NCBI RefSeq assembly: GCF_027622875.1
Contig: NZ_JAPZVP010000007.1
Coordinates: 1 to 64,000 of the forward strand
DNA: 64,000 nt
Source of the DNA: Glycomyces luteolus
Lineage (GTDB): Bacteria; Actinomycetota; Actinomycetes; Mycobacteriales; Micromonosporaceae
Direction: 5' to 3'
A program made the position numbers and the translations under genes. The first letter of the stretch is position 1. Every line of letters starts with the position of its first letter. Of this stretch, positions 1-7,831 are shown piece by piece. The notes beneath the pieces were generated by a model. It ran no database searches. It saw nothing but the letters and a program-made list of their open reading frames with translations, and was not told the origin of the DNA.

Positions 1-900
1 GGGCACCGGCGTTGCCGGTCCCGCCGCCGCAGCGAGCGCTCCGGCCTTGCGGCGCTTGCGCGCCAAGCGGATCGGGAGGATGATCGCGGCGGCCACGAGC
101 GCCGCGACGGGCAGGAACGGCAGCACGACGCCGATCACGACCGAGACGACCACGAGGAACCCCACCGCACCGTTGAAGCCCACGACGACGCCGTCCCAGA
201 ACGAGTCCGGTCCGCCGTAGTCCTCGGCCGCGGGCGCGGATGGCGCGACAACGGTGAAGTCGATGGTCGACAGCGCCACCCGGTCCTGCAGGTCCTCCAG
301 TTGCGCCTCCAAGGACGCCAGTTCGCCTTCCCGCTCGGCCAGTTCGGCCTCGAGTTCGAGGATCGCGGTCACGGAGGTCGCCTCCGCGAGGAGCCCGCGC
401 ACCCGCTCCACACTCGCGCTCTTCGTGGCGATGTGCGCGTCGAGGTCGACTACGGCCTCGGTGACATCCTCAGTGGTCACCGCCCGGTACCGTTCGCTCT
501 CGGCGAGCGCGGCGAGGCCGTCCATGGCCTCGGTGAACCGCTCGGACGGGACCCGCAGGACCAGGTGGGCGCTGCTGTACGAGTCCTCCTCGCCGGTCGC
601 GCGGTCCCGCTCGTCGGCGGTGACGAACCCGCCGTAGGACTCGGCGAGGTCCCAGGCCTCCTCGGCGACGCCCTCGGCGTCGGCGTCCTGGACCTCGAGC
701 ACCGCTTCGTAGACGATGGAGCGCTCGCCGGTGTCGATCTGCGGGTTCGCGACGGCGCCGGGGTCCTCCTGTCCGGCCGTGTCGGCGGCCTCGAGATCGT
801 CCTGCCCCTCGACCGACGAGCCGGCGCCGCCGGAGCTCGCGCATCCGAAGAGGAACATTGCGGCCGCGGCGAGCACGGCGGCGGATCTGAAGAGTCGCAT
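1..900 (-). CDS. DUF4349 domain lipoprotein (3' end cut by window)
   Basis: The reading frame starts at ATG 900 and stays open for all 300 codons to the window edge, so the C-terminus is missing. It has a lipoprotein signal with a Leu-Phe-Gly-Cys lipobox (Cys20), a Gly/Asp-rich linker, a globular part, a Glu/Leu-rich heptad helix at about residues 165-205 and a hydrophobic segment at about 235-275 followed by Arg/Lys. This order (lipobox, extracytoplasmic domain, coiled coil, C-terminal membrane helix, basic tail) is that of DUF4349 proteins, whose role is unknown. A weak GCGAGG lies upstream. It is transcribed divergently from the deformylase gene. Confidence 0.8.
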   Translation of the reverse strand, partial: MRLFRSAAVLAAAAMFLFGCASSGGAGSSVEGQDDLEAADTAGQEDPGAVANPQIDTGERSIVYEAVLEVQDADAEGVAEEAWDLAESYGGFVTADERDRATGEEDSYSSAHLVLRVPSERFTEAMDGLAALAESERYRAVTTEDVTEAVVDLDAHIATKSASVERVRGLLAEATSVTAILELEAELAEREGELASLEAQLEDLQDRVALSTIDFTVVAPSAPAAEDYGGPDSFWDGVVVGFNGAVGFLVVVSVVIGVVLPFLPVAALVAAAIILPIRLARKRRKAGALAAAAGPATPVP

Positions 901-1228
901 GGTCAGCCTCGCAAGGGGTCTCGGAAGGGGCGTGCGGCAGGGGAGCCGCCCGGTGTCTCCCATGGTGTTCCCTCCGCGTCACGAACCAGCTGCGGAAGCC
1001 GCTCGATAGGGGAAGGAAGATCATGTGCCCGTTTGACGCCGCACTGCCCGGTCGCGTTCCCGCCGCCGACTCAAGAGGACCGCCGAAACTGTTGCCATAT
1101 ACTTGCAATAGGGACGCGGGCCATGTGACATGTGATATGCCACCACCCCCGGCCCTCGTCCATGAGCGCAGCACCCGAACACTGACGAAGACCATGAGGG
1201 AGACCGATTGGCGAAGAAGGAGGCACTG
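901..1228. other. Divergent intergenic region, 328 bp
   Basis: This gap separates the divergent lipoprotein and deformylase genes. It holds one copy of the dispersed palindromic repeat at 1120-1145 and an AT-richer patch around 1090-1112. Neither gene has a clear paired -35/-10. The left part is G+C-rich with short open frames that lack ribosome binding sites. Confidence 0.5.
1120..1145 (-). repeat. Dispersed palindromic repeat, copy 1
   Basis: The plus strand reads CATGTGACATGTGATATGCC followed by ACC. On the minus strand this matches the family core GTGGYATRTCACATGTCRCG with few changes. It lies about 85 bp upstream of the deformylase start. Confidence 0.7.
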
Positions 1229-1798
1229 GTGACCGATCACGAACAGGCTCCGCCCGTTGACCGCGCCGCCGACGGGCGTGTCCCGGGCGAGCTCGGCCGG
1301 GCGCACCCGATCACGCAATACGGCGAAGCCGTGCTGCACCGCGCCTGCAAACCCGTCGAGGCCTTCGACGACGCGCTGGCGGCGCTGGTCGAGGACATGT
1401 TCGCGAGCATGCACGCGGCCAACGGCGTCGGCCTGGCGGCCAACCAGATCGGCGTCGACGCCCGGGTGTTCGTCCTCGACTGCGAGGACGCCGACGGCGT
1501 GCGCACCGTGGCGGCCGTGGTGAACCCGGTGCTCCACCTGCCGCCCGCGCCCCGGGAGCTCATGGTCGACGACGAGGGCTGCCTGTCGGTGCCCGGCGCG
1601 TTCGAGGACACGCCGCGTTCGACCACCGCCGTGGTCGAGGGCTTCGACGCGCACGGCGAGCCCGTACGGATCGAGGGCACCGGCACCTTGGCACGGTGCC
1701 TCCAGCACGAGTACGACCACCTCGAAGGCACCGTCTACGTCGACCGGCTCCCGAAGAAGGCCCGCAACCGCGCGCTGGCCGAGGCCGGCCTCCGCTAG
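1229..1798 (+). CDS. def: Peptide deformylase
   Basis: A 189-residue Fe/Zn enzyme that removes the formyl group from the initiator methionine of new proteins. All three family motifs are present: GVGLAANQIG at 66-75, EGCLS at 116-120 (metal ligand Cys118) and HEYDH at 160-164 (ligands His160 and His164, catalytic Glu161). The GTG at 1229 is preferred because AAGGAGG (1217-1223) sits 5 nt upstream; a TTG at 1208 in the same frame would place that Shine-Dalgarno inside the gene. Length is normal for the family. The 25-residue N-terminal extension before the conserved core is variable among actinomycete deformylases. Confidence 0.95.
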   Translation: MTDHEQAPPVDRAADGRVPGELGRAHPITQYGEAVLHRACKPVEAFDDALAALVEDMFASMHAANGVGLAANQIGVDARVFVLDCEDADGVRTVAAVVNPVLHLPPAPRELMVDDEGCLSVPGAFEDTPRSTTAVVEGFDAHGEPVRIEGTGTLARCLQHEYDHLEGTVYVDRLPKKARNRALAEAGLR

Positions 1799-1838
1799 GC
1801 CGCGGGCGGCGTCGGACCCCTCTGGCATCATCGGCGCC

Positions 1839-2456
1839 GTGGAATACACGGAACTGAAAGCACGCCTGCGCCAGGCCTACGACGCCGACGCCGACTCCCG
1901 CGCGGTCATGAGCGACCGCCCGTGGAAGGCCCTGGAACGCAATCGGTTCGCCGACCGGCTCCGCGAGTCCGGGGCGTCGCGGCTGCTGGAGATCGGTGCG
2001 GGGCACGGGATCAGCGGCCGGTTCTTCGCCGACCAGGGTTTCGACGTCACGTGCGTCGACCTCTCGCCCGAACTCGTGGCGCACTGCCGCGGCAAGGGCC
2101 TGGAAGCGCAGGTGATGGACTTCGGCGACCTGGACTTCGAGGACGCGTCCTTCGACGCCGTGTTCGGCATGAACTGCCTGCTGCACGTGCCGAAATCCGA
2201 ACTCCCCGGCGTGCTCGCCGAAGTGCGCAGGGTGCTCGCCCCGGAAGGGTTGTTCTACTGGGGACAGTACGGCGGCCAGGACTACGAGGGGGTCTGGGAG
2301 ACCGACCACTGCGTCCCGAAGCGGTTCTTCTCCTTCTTCACCGCCGACCGCATCGAGGCGGTCGCGGACGAGCACTTCGACCTCGTCGAGGCGAACCACA
2401 CCGCGCTCGAATCGGACATCGACCAGTACCAGGGACTCATCCTCCGCAAGCGCTGA
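1839..2456 (+). CDS. Class I SAM-dependent methyltransferase
   Basis: A 205-residue Rossmann-fold methyltransferase. The SAM-binding motif I is LEIGAGHG at about 49-56, followed by an acidic end of strand 2 (VDLSPE) and a post-motif FDAVFGMNCLLHVP. The substrate is not predictable; proteins of this size usually act on small molecules. The GTG start has no Shine-Dalgarno, but CATCAT lies 7 nt upstream, the spacing of a -10 box for a leaderless mRNA. It follows the deformylase by 40 nt and may be separately transcribed. Confidence 0.85.
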   Translation: MEYTELKARLRQAYDADADSRAVMSDRPWKALERNRFADRLRESGASRLLEIGAGHGISGRFFADQGFDVTCVDLSPELVAHCRGKGLEAQVMDFGDLDFEDASFDAVFGMNCLLHVPKSELPGVLAEVRRVLAPEGLFYWGQYGGQDYEGVWETDHCVPKRFFSFFTADRIEAVADEHFDLVEANHTALESDIDQYQGLILRKR

Positions 2457-2530
2457 GACCGCCGAGGCCGCCGAGATACCGTTGATGCAGGGTTTGGGGC
2501 TGGGCAAGCGCTCCAGCGCGCTCTATCCTC

Positions 2531-2560
2531 GCCTCAGGCCGCCTCAGGCCGCCTCACGGC
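2531..2560. repeat. Short tandem repeat, about 2.9 copies of a 10-mer
   Basis: GCCTCAGGCC occurs twice in direct succession at 2531-2550, followed by a third imperfect copy. Each unit contains a GGCC palindrome. It lies just upstream of the TPR gene. No function is visible. Confidence 0.7.
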
Positions 2561-2590
2561 CGATCCAGGCGCGGAACGGGGGACACGCCA

Positions 2591-3127
2591 TTGTCTGCTG
2601 AGCAGCAACAGATCGCCGAGCTCATCGCGATCGGCAACGACGGGCGCCTGTACGCGACCGAGCCCGACCGGCTGCGCCGCCTCGTCCGCTACGAGCTCGC
2701 CCGCGAAGACCGGCTCGCCCAACCGGAACTGCGGCAGGCCGGCGTCGGACTCGTCGCGCTCGGCGAGTACACCGAGGCGAAGCGGGTGCTCAAGCTGGCG
2801 CTGCAACGCGCGGTGACCCCGCACCAGCGCGTCGCGGCGCTCGTCAACCTCGGCGACGCCCACCGCTACCCCGGAGAGCTCGCCGCCGCCGAGCCGCTGT
2901 ACGAGGAGGCCATCGAGATCGCGCAGGCCGAGAGCCCGCACACCCTCCACTTCGCATTGCAGCACTATGGCAAACACCTCATCGACGCCCGCCGCCCCCA
3001 CCTCGCGGTCGAAGTCCTGACCGAGGTCCTGCTCATGCGGCAGAAGATCGGCGATCCGGCCCTCATCGCGTCGACACAGGACGCGTTGAGCGCCGCCCGC
3101 GCGGCCGTCGGGCAGCGTACGATCTGA
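2591..3127 (+). CDS. Tetratricopeptide repeat protein
   Basis: A 178-residue all-helical soluble protein. Residues 50-150 contain at least two TPR-like units, visible as ALGEYTEAKRVLKLAL and LVNLGDAHRYPGELAAAEPL, with the usual small residues at the helix crossing points. TPRs form protein-protein interaction scaffolds; no catalytic domain is present. The TTG start is inferred from the upstream purine-rich GGGGGA and from the start of the repeat array. Similar small TPR proteins are common next to actinomycete regulators, but no partner is evident here. Confidence 0.75.
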   Translation: MSAEQQQIAELIAIGNDGRLYATEPDRLRRLVRYELAREDRLAQPELRQAGVGLVALGEYTEAKRVLKLALQRAVTPHQRVAALVNLGDAHRYPGELAAAEPLYEEAIEIAQAESPHTLHFALQHYGKHLIDARRPHLAVEVLTEVLLMRQKIGDPALIASTQDALSAARAAVGQRTI

Positions 3128-3174
3128 CACTCTCCGTGTTGCACCGTCCTTCCGTAGCCGAGCAGAGGAACGCC

Positions 3175-4344
3175 ATGACGACGAACCCGACCGCCGACTC
3201 GAACCCCGCACCGCACGAGGCGATCGGTCTCGCCCGCATCGCGGACATGCTCCGTGCCGAAGCCGCGAACGGCCTGTACTGGGGAAGCGAACCCGACGAG
3301 GAGGCCCGGCTGCGGGCCCTGCGCGACCGCGCCGCGGCGCTGCTCGCCGAGGTCGACCACCGCTCGTACGAGGAGATCAGGGCGGTCTTCGCGACCGACA
3401 GCGTGCTGCGGACGCCGATCCCCGCCACCGAGTTCCGCATCGACTGCGGCGACGGCACCCGCCTCGTCCACCGCCGCCGCTTCCGCTCCGACCCCCTCGC
3501 ACGCCGCCTCGAAGCGACCGCCGCCGCTCTCGGCGCCGACGTGCCCGCCCAGCCGATCGCCATAGCCGACACCGACCTCGCGGACCTGCCCTGCCCGCAC
3601 ACCTACCTGCTCGTCTACGAGTTCACGACGGACCTCGACGCCGACGCGGCCGAGAAGCTCCTCGAACCGGCCGACCCGGACCTCGACGGCGACCTGCCGA
3701 CCCTGGCCCCGGCCGCCAGCGCCGTCGTACGCGAGCGCGGCCCGCTGCGCGTCTCCCCGGCGGCCAAGGAGATCCTCGACGAGGTCGCGGCCCTGGCGAA
3801 GGACTCCCTGGCGGCCGCGACGAGCCCCTACTCGATCGAACGGCACCACCGGGTTGCCGCGCACTGCGAGCGCACCGTGGAGGCCGAACTGGTCTATCCC
3901 CGCATCGACTGCGGCGACCTCGCCGCGTTCATGGTCCCCACGGGCGCTGACGCCGCGATCTTCGACGACGAGGGCCGCATCCTCGTCATACAGCGCACCG
4001 ACACCGGCCAGTGGGCGGCCCCCGGCGGCGGGGCGGAGGTCGGCGAACCCGTCGGCCTGGCGTCGGTCCGCGAGGCGTTCGAGGAGACCGGCCTCGAAGT
4101 CGAGCTGACCGGCCTGTCGTGGGCGTTCGACAAGCGGGACACGAATCTCGGCGACAGCCGCATGCCGATGATCATGAGCTTCACCGCCCGCCGGACCCGT
4201 CCGGACCAGACGATCCGCCTCGCCCCGCTCGAAGCCTCCGACCACCGCTGGATGACCGAAGCGGAAGCGGCGGAAGCGGACCTGTTCAAAGGCCACGAGC
4301 TCCGCATCCCCGTCGCCTTCGCCCGCAACGAGACCCTCAAGTAG
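3175..4344 (+). CDS. NUDIX hydrolase with two Nudix_N-like helical regions
   Basis: A 389-residue protein. The C-terminal third carries a complete Nudix box: a Gly-Gly-Gly-Ala-Glu start, then REAFEETGLEV, fitting GX5EX7REUXEEXGU. It should hydrolyse a nucleoside diphosphate linked to another group using Mg2+. Two stretches, near residues 15-50 and 195-235, both resemble the helical Nudix_N element that normally occurs once, and both are followed by a similar strand containing IDCGDGTRL or IDCGDLAAF. The N-terminal half therefore looks like a diverged copy that lost its Nudix box. The ATG at 3175 follows AGAGGAA; a TTG 39 nt upstream lacks a site. Confidence 0.85.
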   Translation: MTTNPTADSNPAPHEAIGLARIADMLRAEAANGLYWGSEPDEEARLRALRDRAAALLAEVDHRSYEEIRAVFATDSVLRTPIPATEFRIDCGDGTRLVHRRRFRSDPLARRLEATAAALGADVPAQPIAIADTDLADLPCPHTYLLVYEFTTDLDADAAEKLLEPADPDLDGDLPTLAPAASAVVRERGPLRVSPAAKEILDEVAALAKDSLAAATSPYSIERHHRVAAHCERTVEAELVYPRIDCGDLAAFMVPTGADAAIFDDEGRILVIQRTDTGQWAAPGGGAEVGEPVGLASVREAFEETGLEVELTGLSWAFDKRDTNLGDSRMPMIMSFTARRTRPDQTIRLAPLEASDHRWMTEAEAAEADLFKGHELRIPVAFARNETLK

Positions 4345-4356
4345 ACCACCGGCAGT

Positions 4357-4402
4357 GATCGCGAAGGCCCGGCAGCCGAACGGCTGCCGGGCCTTCGCGA
4401 TC
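4357..4402. terminator. Bidirectional hairpin terminator
   Basis: A perfect 21-bp inverted repeat with a GAAC tetraloop lies between two convergent genes. It probably ends both the NUDIX transcript and the proline-rich membrane protein transcript. Confidence 0.85.
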
Positions 4403-4407
4403 AAACC

Positions 4408-4971
4408 TTAGAAGATCAGGCCGTCGCACGAGGTCTCGATCGCGGTGAGCGCCGCCGCCTCCTCATCGGAACCCTCCGGCGTGCTGTAGTACTCGTTGAG
4501 GTCGTCGATGCACGCCTGCATGACCTCCGCCTCCCCGGCCGGGCCCTCCAGCTCCGACACCTGCGCCTCGGCCGCCTCCAAGTCCTCCTGCAACTGGCTG
4601 ATCTCCTTGTCCCGGTCGGCGAGCCGCGTGTCGGCGTCCTCCAGGTCGCCGTTGGCGCGCAGCCACAACGCGACCGACACCGCGGCCGCCGCCAGCCCGA
4701 CCGCCATGCCGATCGCGAGGAGCGGCACCAGCGGCGACTTGCGGGGCGCGGCCGGGAGCGGCGGCTGCAGCAGCGGCTGCGTCCCGTACGCCGGCTGCGG
4801 CGGGATGGCATGCGGCGGCGGGCCGGGCTGCGCCGAGACAGGGGACTGCGGGGCGTACCCGGAGTCGTACGGCTGCGGCTGCAGCGGAGAGTAGGAAGGC
4901 GGGACGCTCTGCGGCGGCTGGGGATCGCTCGGACCGCCGAGGTTGTAGTGCGGAGGCGGGTTGTAGGCCAT
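4408..4971 (-). CDS. Proline-rich single-pass membrane protein with coiled coil
   Basis: A 187-residue protein of unknown role. Residues 1-75 are Pro/Gln/Tyr-rich and probably disordered and cytoplasmic. A membrane helix covers about 80-104. A heptad region follows (about 108-142), giving a predicted extracytoplasmic coiled coil, then an acidic tail with two Cys (about 153 and 183) that could form a disulphide. AAGGAG lies 6 nt before the ATG. Proline-rich N-terminus plus one membrane helix is common in actinomycete envelope proteins of unknown function. Confidence 0.75.
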   Translation of the reverse strand: MAYNPPPHYNLGGPSDPQPPQSVPPSYSPLQPQPYDSGYAPQSPVSAQPGPPPHAIPPQPAYGTQPLLQPPLPAAPRKSPLVPLLAIGMAVGLAAAAVSVALWLRANGDLEDADTRLADRDKEISQLQEDLEAAEAQVSELEGPAGEAEVMQACIDDLNEYYSTPEGSDEEAAALTAIETSCDGLIF

Positions 4972-5116
4972 GATGGCTCCTTCAGCGGATGGGTGCAGTC
5001 CAGGGTAGAGCGGCCGTGCGAATCCGACGGCACTACCAGTGTGACGACAGGGAACAGGGACCGGTCCCCGCCGTTACCCAAACTTGACATCACGGACCCG
5101 CAACGGCACCGCTGAA

Positions 5117-5145
5117 GGGCGGGCGCGGTCCGACCGCGCCCGCCC
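5117..5145 (-). terminator. Hairpin terminator after the short-chain dehydrogenase
   Basis: A 13-bp perfect G+C stem (GGGCGGGCGCGGT and its complement) with a 3-nt loop lies 6 bp beyond the stop codon of the SDR gene. Confidence 0.7.
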
Positions 5146-5151
5146 GGACCC

Positions 5152-5940
5152 TTACGCCGCCTTCAGCGTGCCGCCGTCGATGACGTGGTCGGCGCCGTGG
5201 ATGTTCGCGGCCCGGCCCGAGAGCAGGAACGCCACCAGGTCCGCGACTTCCTCGGGCTCGCCGATGCGGCCCGAGGCGATCCCGAACTGGCCGGGGATCG
5301 CCTCCAGGAAGTCGCCGTGCGCGACGCCGTACGCCTCGGCGACCTTGCCGCCGAAGCGCTCCTCGTCCCTCCACAGCGAGGAGCCGATGACACCCGGGGA
5401 GACCGTGTTGACCCGCACGCCCTGCGGCGCGAGCTCTTCGCTGAGCCGCTTGGAGAAGGCCGTCAGCCCGGCTTTGGCCTCGCTGTAGCCGACCGGTCCG
5501 ATCGCGGGAAGGTACTTGTTGACCGAGGAGACGTTCACGATCGCGCCCCGGCGCTCGATGATGCCCGGCAGCGCCGCCTTCGTGGTCCACACCGCACTGA
5601 ACAGGTTGAGGTTGAAGACCTCCGTCCACTGCTCGACCGGGATGTCGAGGAAGCCGCCGAGCGCCATCCGGTCGGCGTCGCCGCCGCCGACATTGTTGAC
5701 CAGCAGGTCGATCCCGCCGACCGCGCTGGCCGCCTCGTGGACGATGCGCTCGGCGCCCTCCTTGGTGGACAGGTCGGCACTGACCGTCGCCGCGGCGATC
5801 TTCTCGAGTTCCGGGGTGATGGTGCGGGCGGCGCCGACGACGCGGACGCCCTCGGCCGCGAGGGTCTCGGCGATCGCGAGTCCGATGCCGCGGCTGGCAC
5901 CGGTCACGAGGGCGGTCTTGCCGTTGAGTCCGAGTTCCAT
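5152..5940 (-). CDS. Short-chain dehydrogenase/reductase
   Basis: A 262-residue classical SDR. The NAD(P) motif TGASRGIG is at about 13-20, NNVGGG in place of the usual NNAG at about 85-90, the catalytic Ser in VNVSSV, and Tyr and Lys in GYSEAKAG. The C-terminal IDGGTLKAA is also typical. The substrate is unknown. ATG 5940 is chosen because AAAGG sits 7 nt upstream; an ATG 15 nt earlier lacks a site. The promoter overlaps a TTGAC-N6-GTCAA palindrome that is also found upstream of the neighbouring TetR gene, so TetR control is likely. Confidence 0.88.
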   Translation of the reverse strand: MELGLNGKTALVTGASRGIGLAIAETLAAEGVRVVGAARTITPELEKIAAATVSADLSTKEGAERIVHEAASAVGGIDLLVNNVGGGDADRMALGGFLDIPVEQWTEVFNLNLFSAVWTTKAALPGIIERRGAIVNVSSVNKYLPAIGPVGYSEAKAGLTAFSKRLSEELAPQGVRVNTVSPGVIGSSLWRDEERFGGKVAEAYGVAHGDFLEAIPGQFGIASGRIGEPEEVADLVAFLLSGRAANIHGADHVIDGGTLKAA

Positions 5941-5961
5941 GGGACTGCCTTTCATTCGTTC

Positions 5962-5977
5962 TTGAACTAGAGGTCAA
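5962..5977. promoter_or_regulatory. Probable TetR operator at the SDR promoter
   Basis: TTGAACTAGAGGTCAA is an imperfect palindrome. Read on the minus strand it contains TTGACC as a -35, followed 17 nt later by TGAAAG. Twelve of 16 positions match the site at 6628-6643. Confidence 0.7.
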
Positions 5978-5990
5978 AAATTGAGGCGAG

Positions 5991-6013
5991 AAAAACGCCC
6001 TCAAGTGAGGGCG
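5991..6013 (-). terminator. Rho-independent terminator of the TetR gene
   Basis: On the minus strand, CGCCCTC and GAGGGCG form a 7-bp stem with a 4-nt loop, followed at once by five T residues. This is the classic intrinsic form, unusual in such a G+C-rich sequence. Confidence 0.8.
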
Positions 6014-6030
6014 CAGTGGTCCTGCTGCGG

Positions 6031-6606
6031 TCAGAGACCCGCCACGGCGGTGTCGATGATCCGGTGCAGCACCGGGCCGTCGTGGGTCTGGGCCAGGACG
6101 CGCAACCCGACCACCGTGTTCATCAGGAAATGGGCCTGGGCCTCAGCGTCGACCTCCTTCGCGACGTCCCCGTCGCGCTGGCCCTTGCGGATCCGCTCGG
6201 CGAACAGCCCGATGGTCGCATCGGTCATCCGCTGCACCGCCCGGATCGCCTCGGGATCCTTGCCGCCCAGTTCGAGGGCGGTGCTGGCCGCGAGGCAGCC
6301 GCGCCTGACCGGGCCGTTGAGGTCGATGTCGACAAGGAGTGCCAGGTAGGCGCGGATGCGTTCCCTGGCGGTGCCGGGTTCGTTCAGGAAGGCTTCGGTC
6401 ATCTCCGATCCGACCTGCCCGTACAGGTCCAGCGCCCTGCCGAACAGCTCCCGTTTGGAGCCGAACGTGTGGTACAGGCTGCCCTTGCCGACGCCGGTGG
6501 CCTCGGCGAGGTCCGCGGGGGAGGTCCCCGCGTAGCCCTTGGTCCAGAACGTCTCCATCGCCTGCGCGACGGCCGCGTCCGGTTCGAAGTTCTTCGGCCT
6601 GCCCAT
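6031..6606 (-). CDS. TetR-family transcriptional repressor
   Basis: A 191-residue TetR protein. The N-terminal helix-turn-helix is clear: ETFWTKGYAGTSPADLAEATGVGKGSLYHTFGSKRELF at about 18-55 (written here as a description of the TetR_N core). The C-terminal half resembles the TetR_C domain of QacR/YxaF-like regulators. Ligand unknown. The shared palindrome upstream of this gene and of the downstream SDR gene indicates self-repression and repression of the SDR. The ATG is the first codon of the conserved MGRPKNF start. Confidence 0.9.
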   Translation of the reverse strand: MGRPKNFEPDAAVAQAMETFWTKGYAGTSPADLAEATGVGKGSLYHTFGSKRELFGRALDLYGQVGSEMTEAFLNEPGTARERIRAYLALLVDIDLNGPVRRGCLAASTALELGGKDPEAIRAVQRMTDATIGLFAERIRKGQRDGDVAKEVDAEAQAHFLMNTVVGLRVLAQTHDGPVLHRIIDTAVAGL

Positions 6607-6627
6607 GTCCTGAACCCTACAACATTC

Positions 6628-6643
6628 TTGACTCAGGGGTCAA
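6628..6643. promoter_or_regulatory. Probable TetR autoregulatory operator
   Basis: TTGACTCAGGGGTCAA is a palindrome with 5-bp arms TTGAC and GTCAA separated by 6 bp. On the minus strand it contains TTGACC as a -35 for the TetR gene. Confidence 0.7.
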
Positions 6644-6729
6644 CAACGGTCGGGTCTTCACGACGAGGCAATGAATGCGCTGGTGCGCAACAGGTCCGAA
6701 GGGTGCGGTGATCATGCCGTTTCGTACGG

Positions 6730-6758
6730 TTGCCGCAGTTGCCGGGCCGGGCGATACT
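6730..6758 (+). promoter_or_regulatory. Leaderless promoter of HAD gene 1
   Basis: TTGCCG, a 17-bp spacer and GATACT. The -10 ends exactly 6 nt before the GTG start and no Shine-Dalgarno is present, so transcription and translation should start at the same base. Confidence 0.7.
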
Positions 6759-6764
6759 GGAAGC

Positions 6765-7583
6765 GTGCTCAAACCCCTCGTCATCGCCTCCGATCTGGAC
6801 GGCACGCTCCTCGCCCCGGGCGGCGCCCTGTCCGAACGGACCCGCGACGCCCTCGCGGCCGCCCGCGCCGACGGGATGGCCGTCGTCGCCGTCACCGCCC
6901 GCACCCCTTACGGCGTGGACATGCTGCCCGACCTCCTGCCGTACCTCGACGGCGCGGTCTGCGCGAACGGCGCCATCGTCTACGACCCCGCCACCGGGCG
7001 CATCCGCATCCTCCGCTCGATCCGGACCTCTCTGGGCCGCAAGGCGGTCGCGGCGATCGCCAAGCGCCTGCCCGACGCGGTGTTCGCCGTGGAGAACGGC
7101 ACCGCAATTGTCGGCGAGGAGCCCTACCGCGCGCTGGTCGGCGCCTCGAACTGGGAGTTCGCGCCCGATGTGGACGGGGTCTTCAAGCGCGCCAAGCGGG
7201 CCGTCAAGATCAAGGTCTACTGCGCCGACCGCAGCGGCGAGGAGATGGCCGCCGCGATCGCCGACGCCGAACTCGGCGGACTGACCATGTGCCACTGGGG
7301 CGACTTCGGGATGCTCGACCTCAACGCCCGGGGCGCCGACAAGGCGTTCGGGCTCGCCACCTGGTGCCGCGAGCGCCGAGTCGGCCCGGACAAGGTGATC
7401 GCGTTCGGCGACATGCCGAACGACGCGCCGATGCTCGCGTGGGCGGGCCGCTCGTACGCGATGGGCGACGCCCACCCCGAGGCCGTCGCGGCCGCCACCG
7501 GCCGCGCCGCCACCAACGCCGAGGACGGGGTCGCCCAAGTCATCGAGGGCCTCCTCGACAACGACACCGCGGCTGCCGCCTGA
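6765..7583 (+). CDS. HAD-superfamily (Cof-type) phosphatase, paralogue 1
   Basis: A 272-residue HAD hydrolase of the Cof/IIB class. Motif I is SDLDGTLL at about 9-16 with nucleophile Asp10 and acid Asp12; motif II is the Thr of VTART; motif III is a Lys in DKAFGLA; motif IV is GDMPNDAPML. The cap lies between motifs II and III. Such enzymes dephosphorylate sugar phosphates or FMN-like compounds; the substrate is open. The GTG is chosen because motif I begins nine residues later and GATACT lies 6 nt upstream. It is paralogous to the gene at 11445. Confidence 0.88.
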   Translation: MLKPLVIASDLDGTLLAPGGALSERTRDALAAARADGMAVVAVTARTPYGVDMLPDLLPYLDGAVCANGAIVYDPATGRIRILRSIRTSLGRKAVAAIAKRLPDAVFAVENGTAIVGEEPYRALVGASNWEFAPDVDGVFKRAKRAVKIKVYCADRSGEEMAAAIADAELGGLTMCHWGDFGMLDLNARGADKAFGLATWCRERRVGPDKVIAFGDMPNDAPMLAWAGRSYAMGDAHPEAVAAATGRAATNAEDGVAQVIEGLLDNDTAAAA

Positions 7584-7600
7584 CCGGCGCGGTCCGCCGG
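7584..7600 (+). terminator. Short hairpin after HAD gene 1
   Basis: CCGGCG and CGCCGG form a 6-bp stem with a 5-nt loop immediately after the stop codon. It is weak and not followed by T residues. Confidence 0.4.
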
Positions 7601-7723
7601 AGATAACCCGTTGCGAGCCTCCGCCCGGTCTGCTGGACTTGGCGGAGCGCGGCACCGCACCGCAACGGCTCGCCGGATTCGCCGAGCGTGCCGCGCCCTG
7701 ATCGACCGACGAAGGGGTCACCA

Positions 7724-7831
7724 TGCGCCAACAGTTCATGTCATCCGAGCACCGTTCCCGCGAACTCAAGGACATGACTGCTGTTGCGTACGCTCAATCT
7801 CGGCATCCTCGCCCATGTCGACGCCGGTAAG
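7724..7831 (+). CDS. Candidate 35-codon leader ORF overlapping the resistance GTPase start
   Basis: An ATG at 7724 preceded by GAAGGGG (7712-7718) opens a 35-codon frame that runs through and past the TTG start of the ribosome protection gene before stopping at 7831. Short translated leaders that sense stalled ribosomes precede tetM-type genes in other bacteria. Here the only support is the Shine-Dalgarno and the overlap. The peptide has no recognisable feature. Confidence 0.3.

Noticed and set aside
1093-1110. TTGC...TTGCAA pattern resembling a Nur (nickel) box
   Set aside because: The half-sites are 7 bp apart rather than 5, and neither flanking gene is metal-related.
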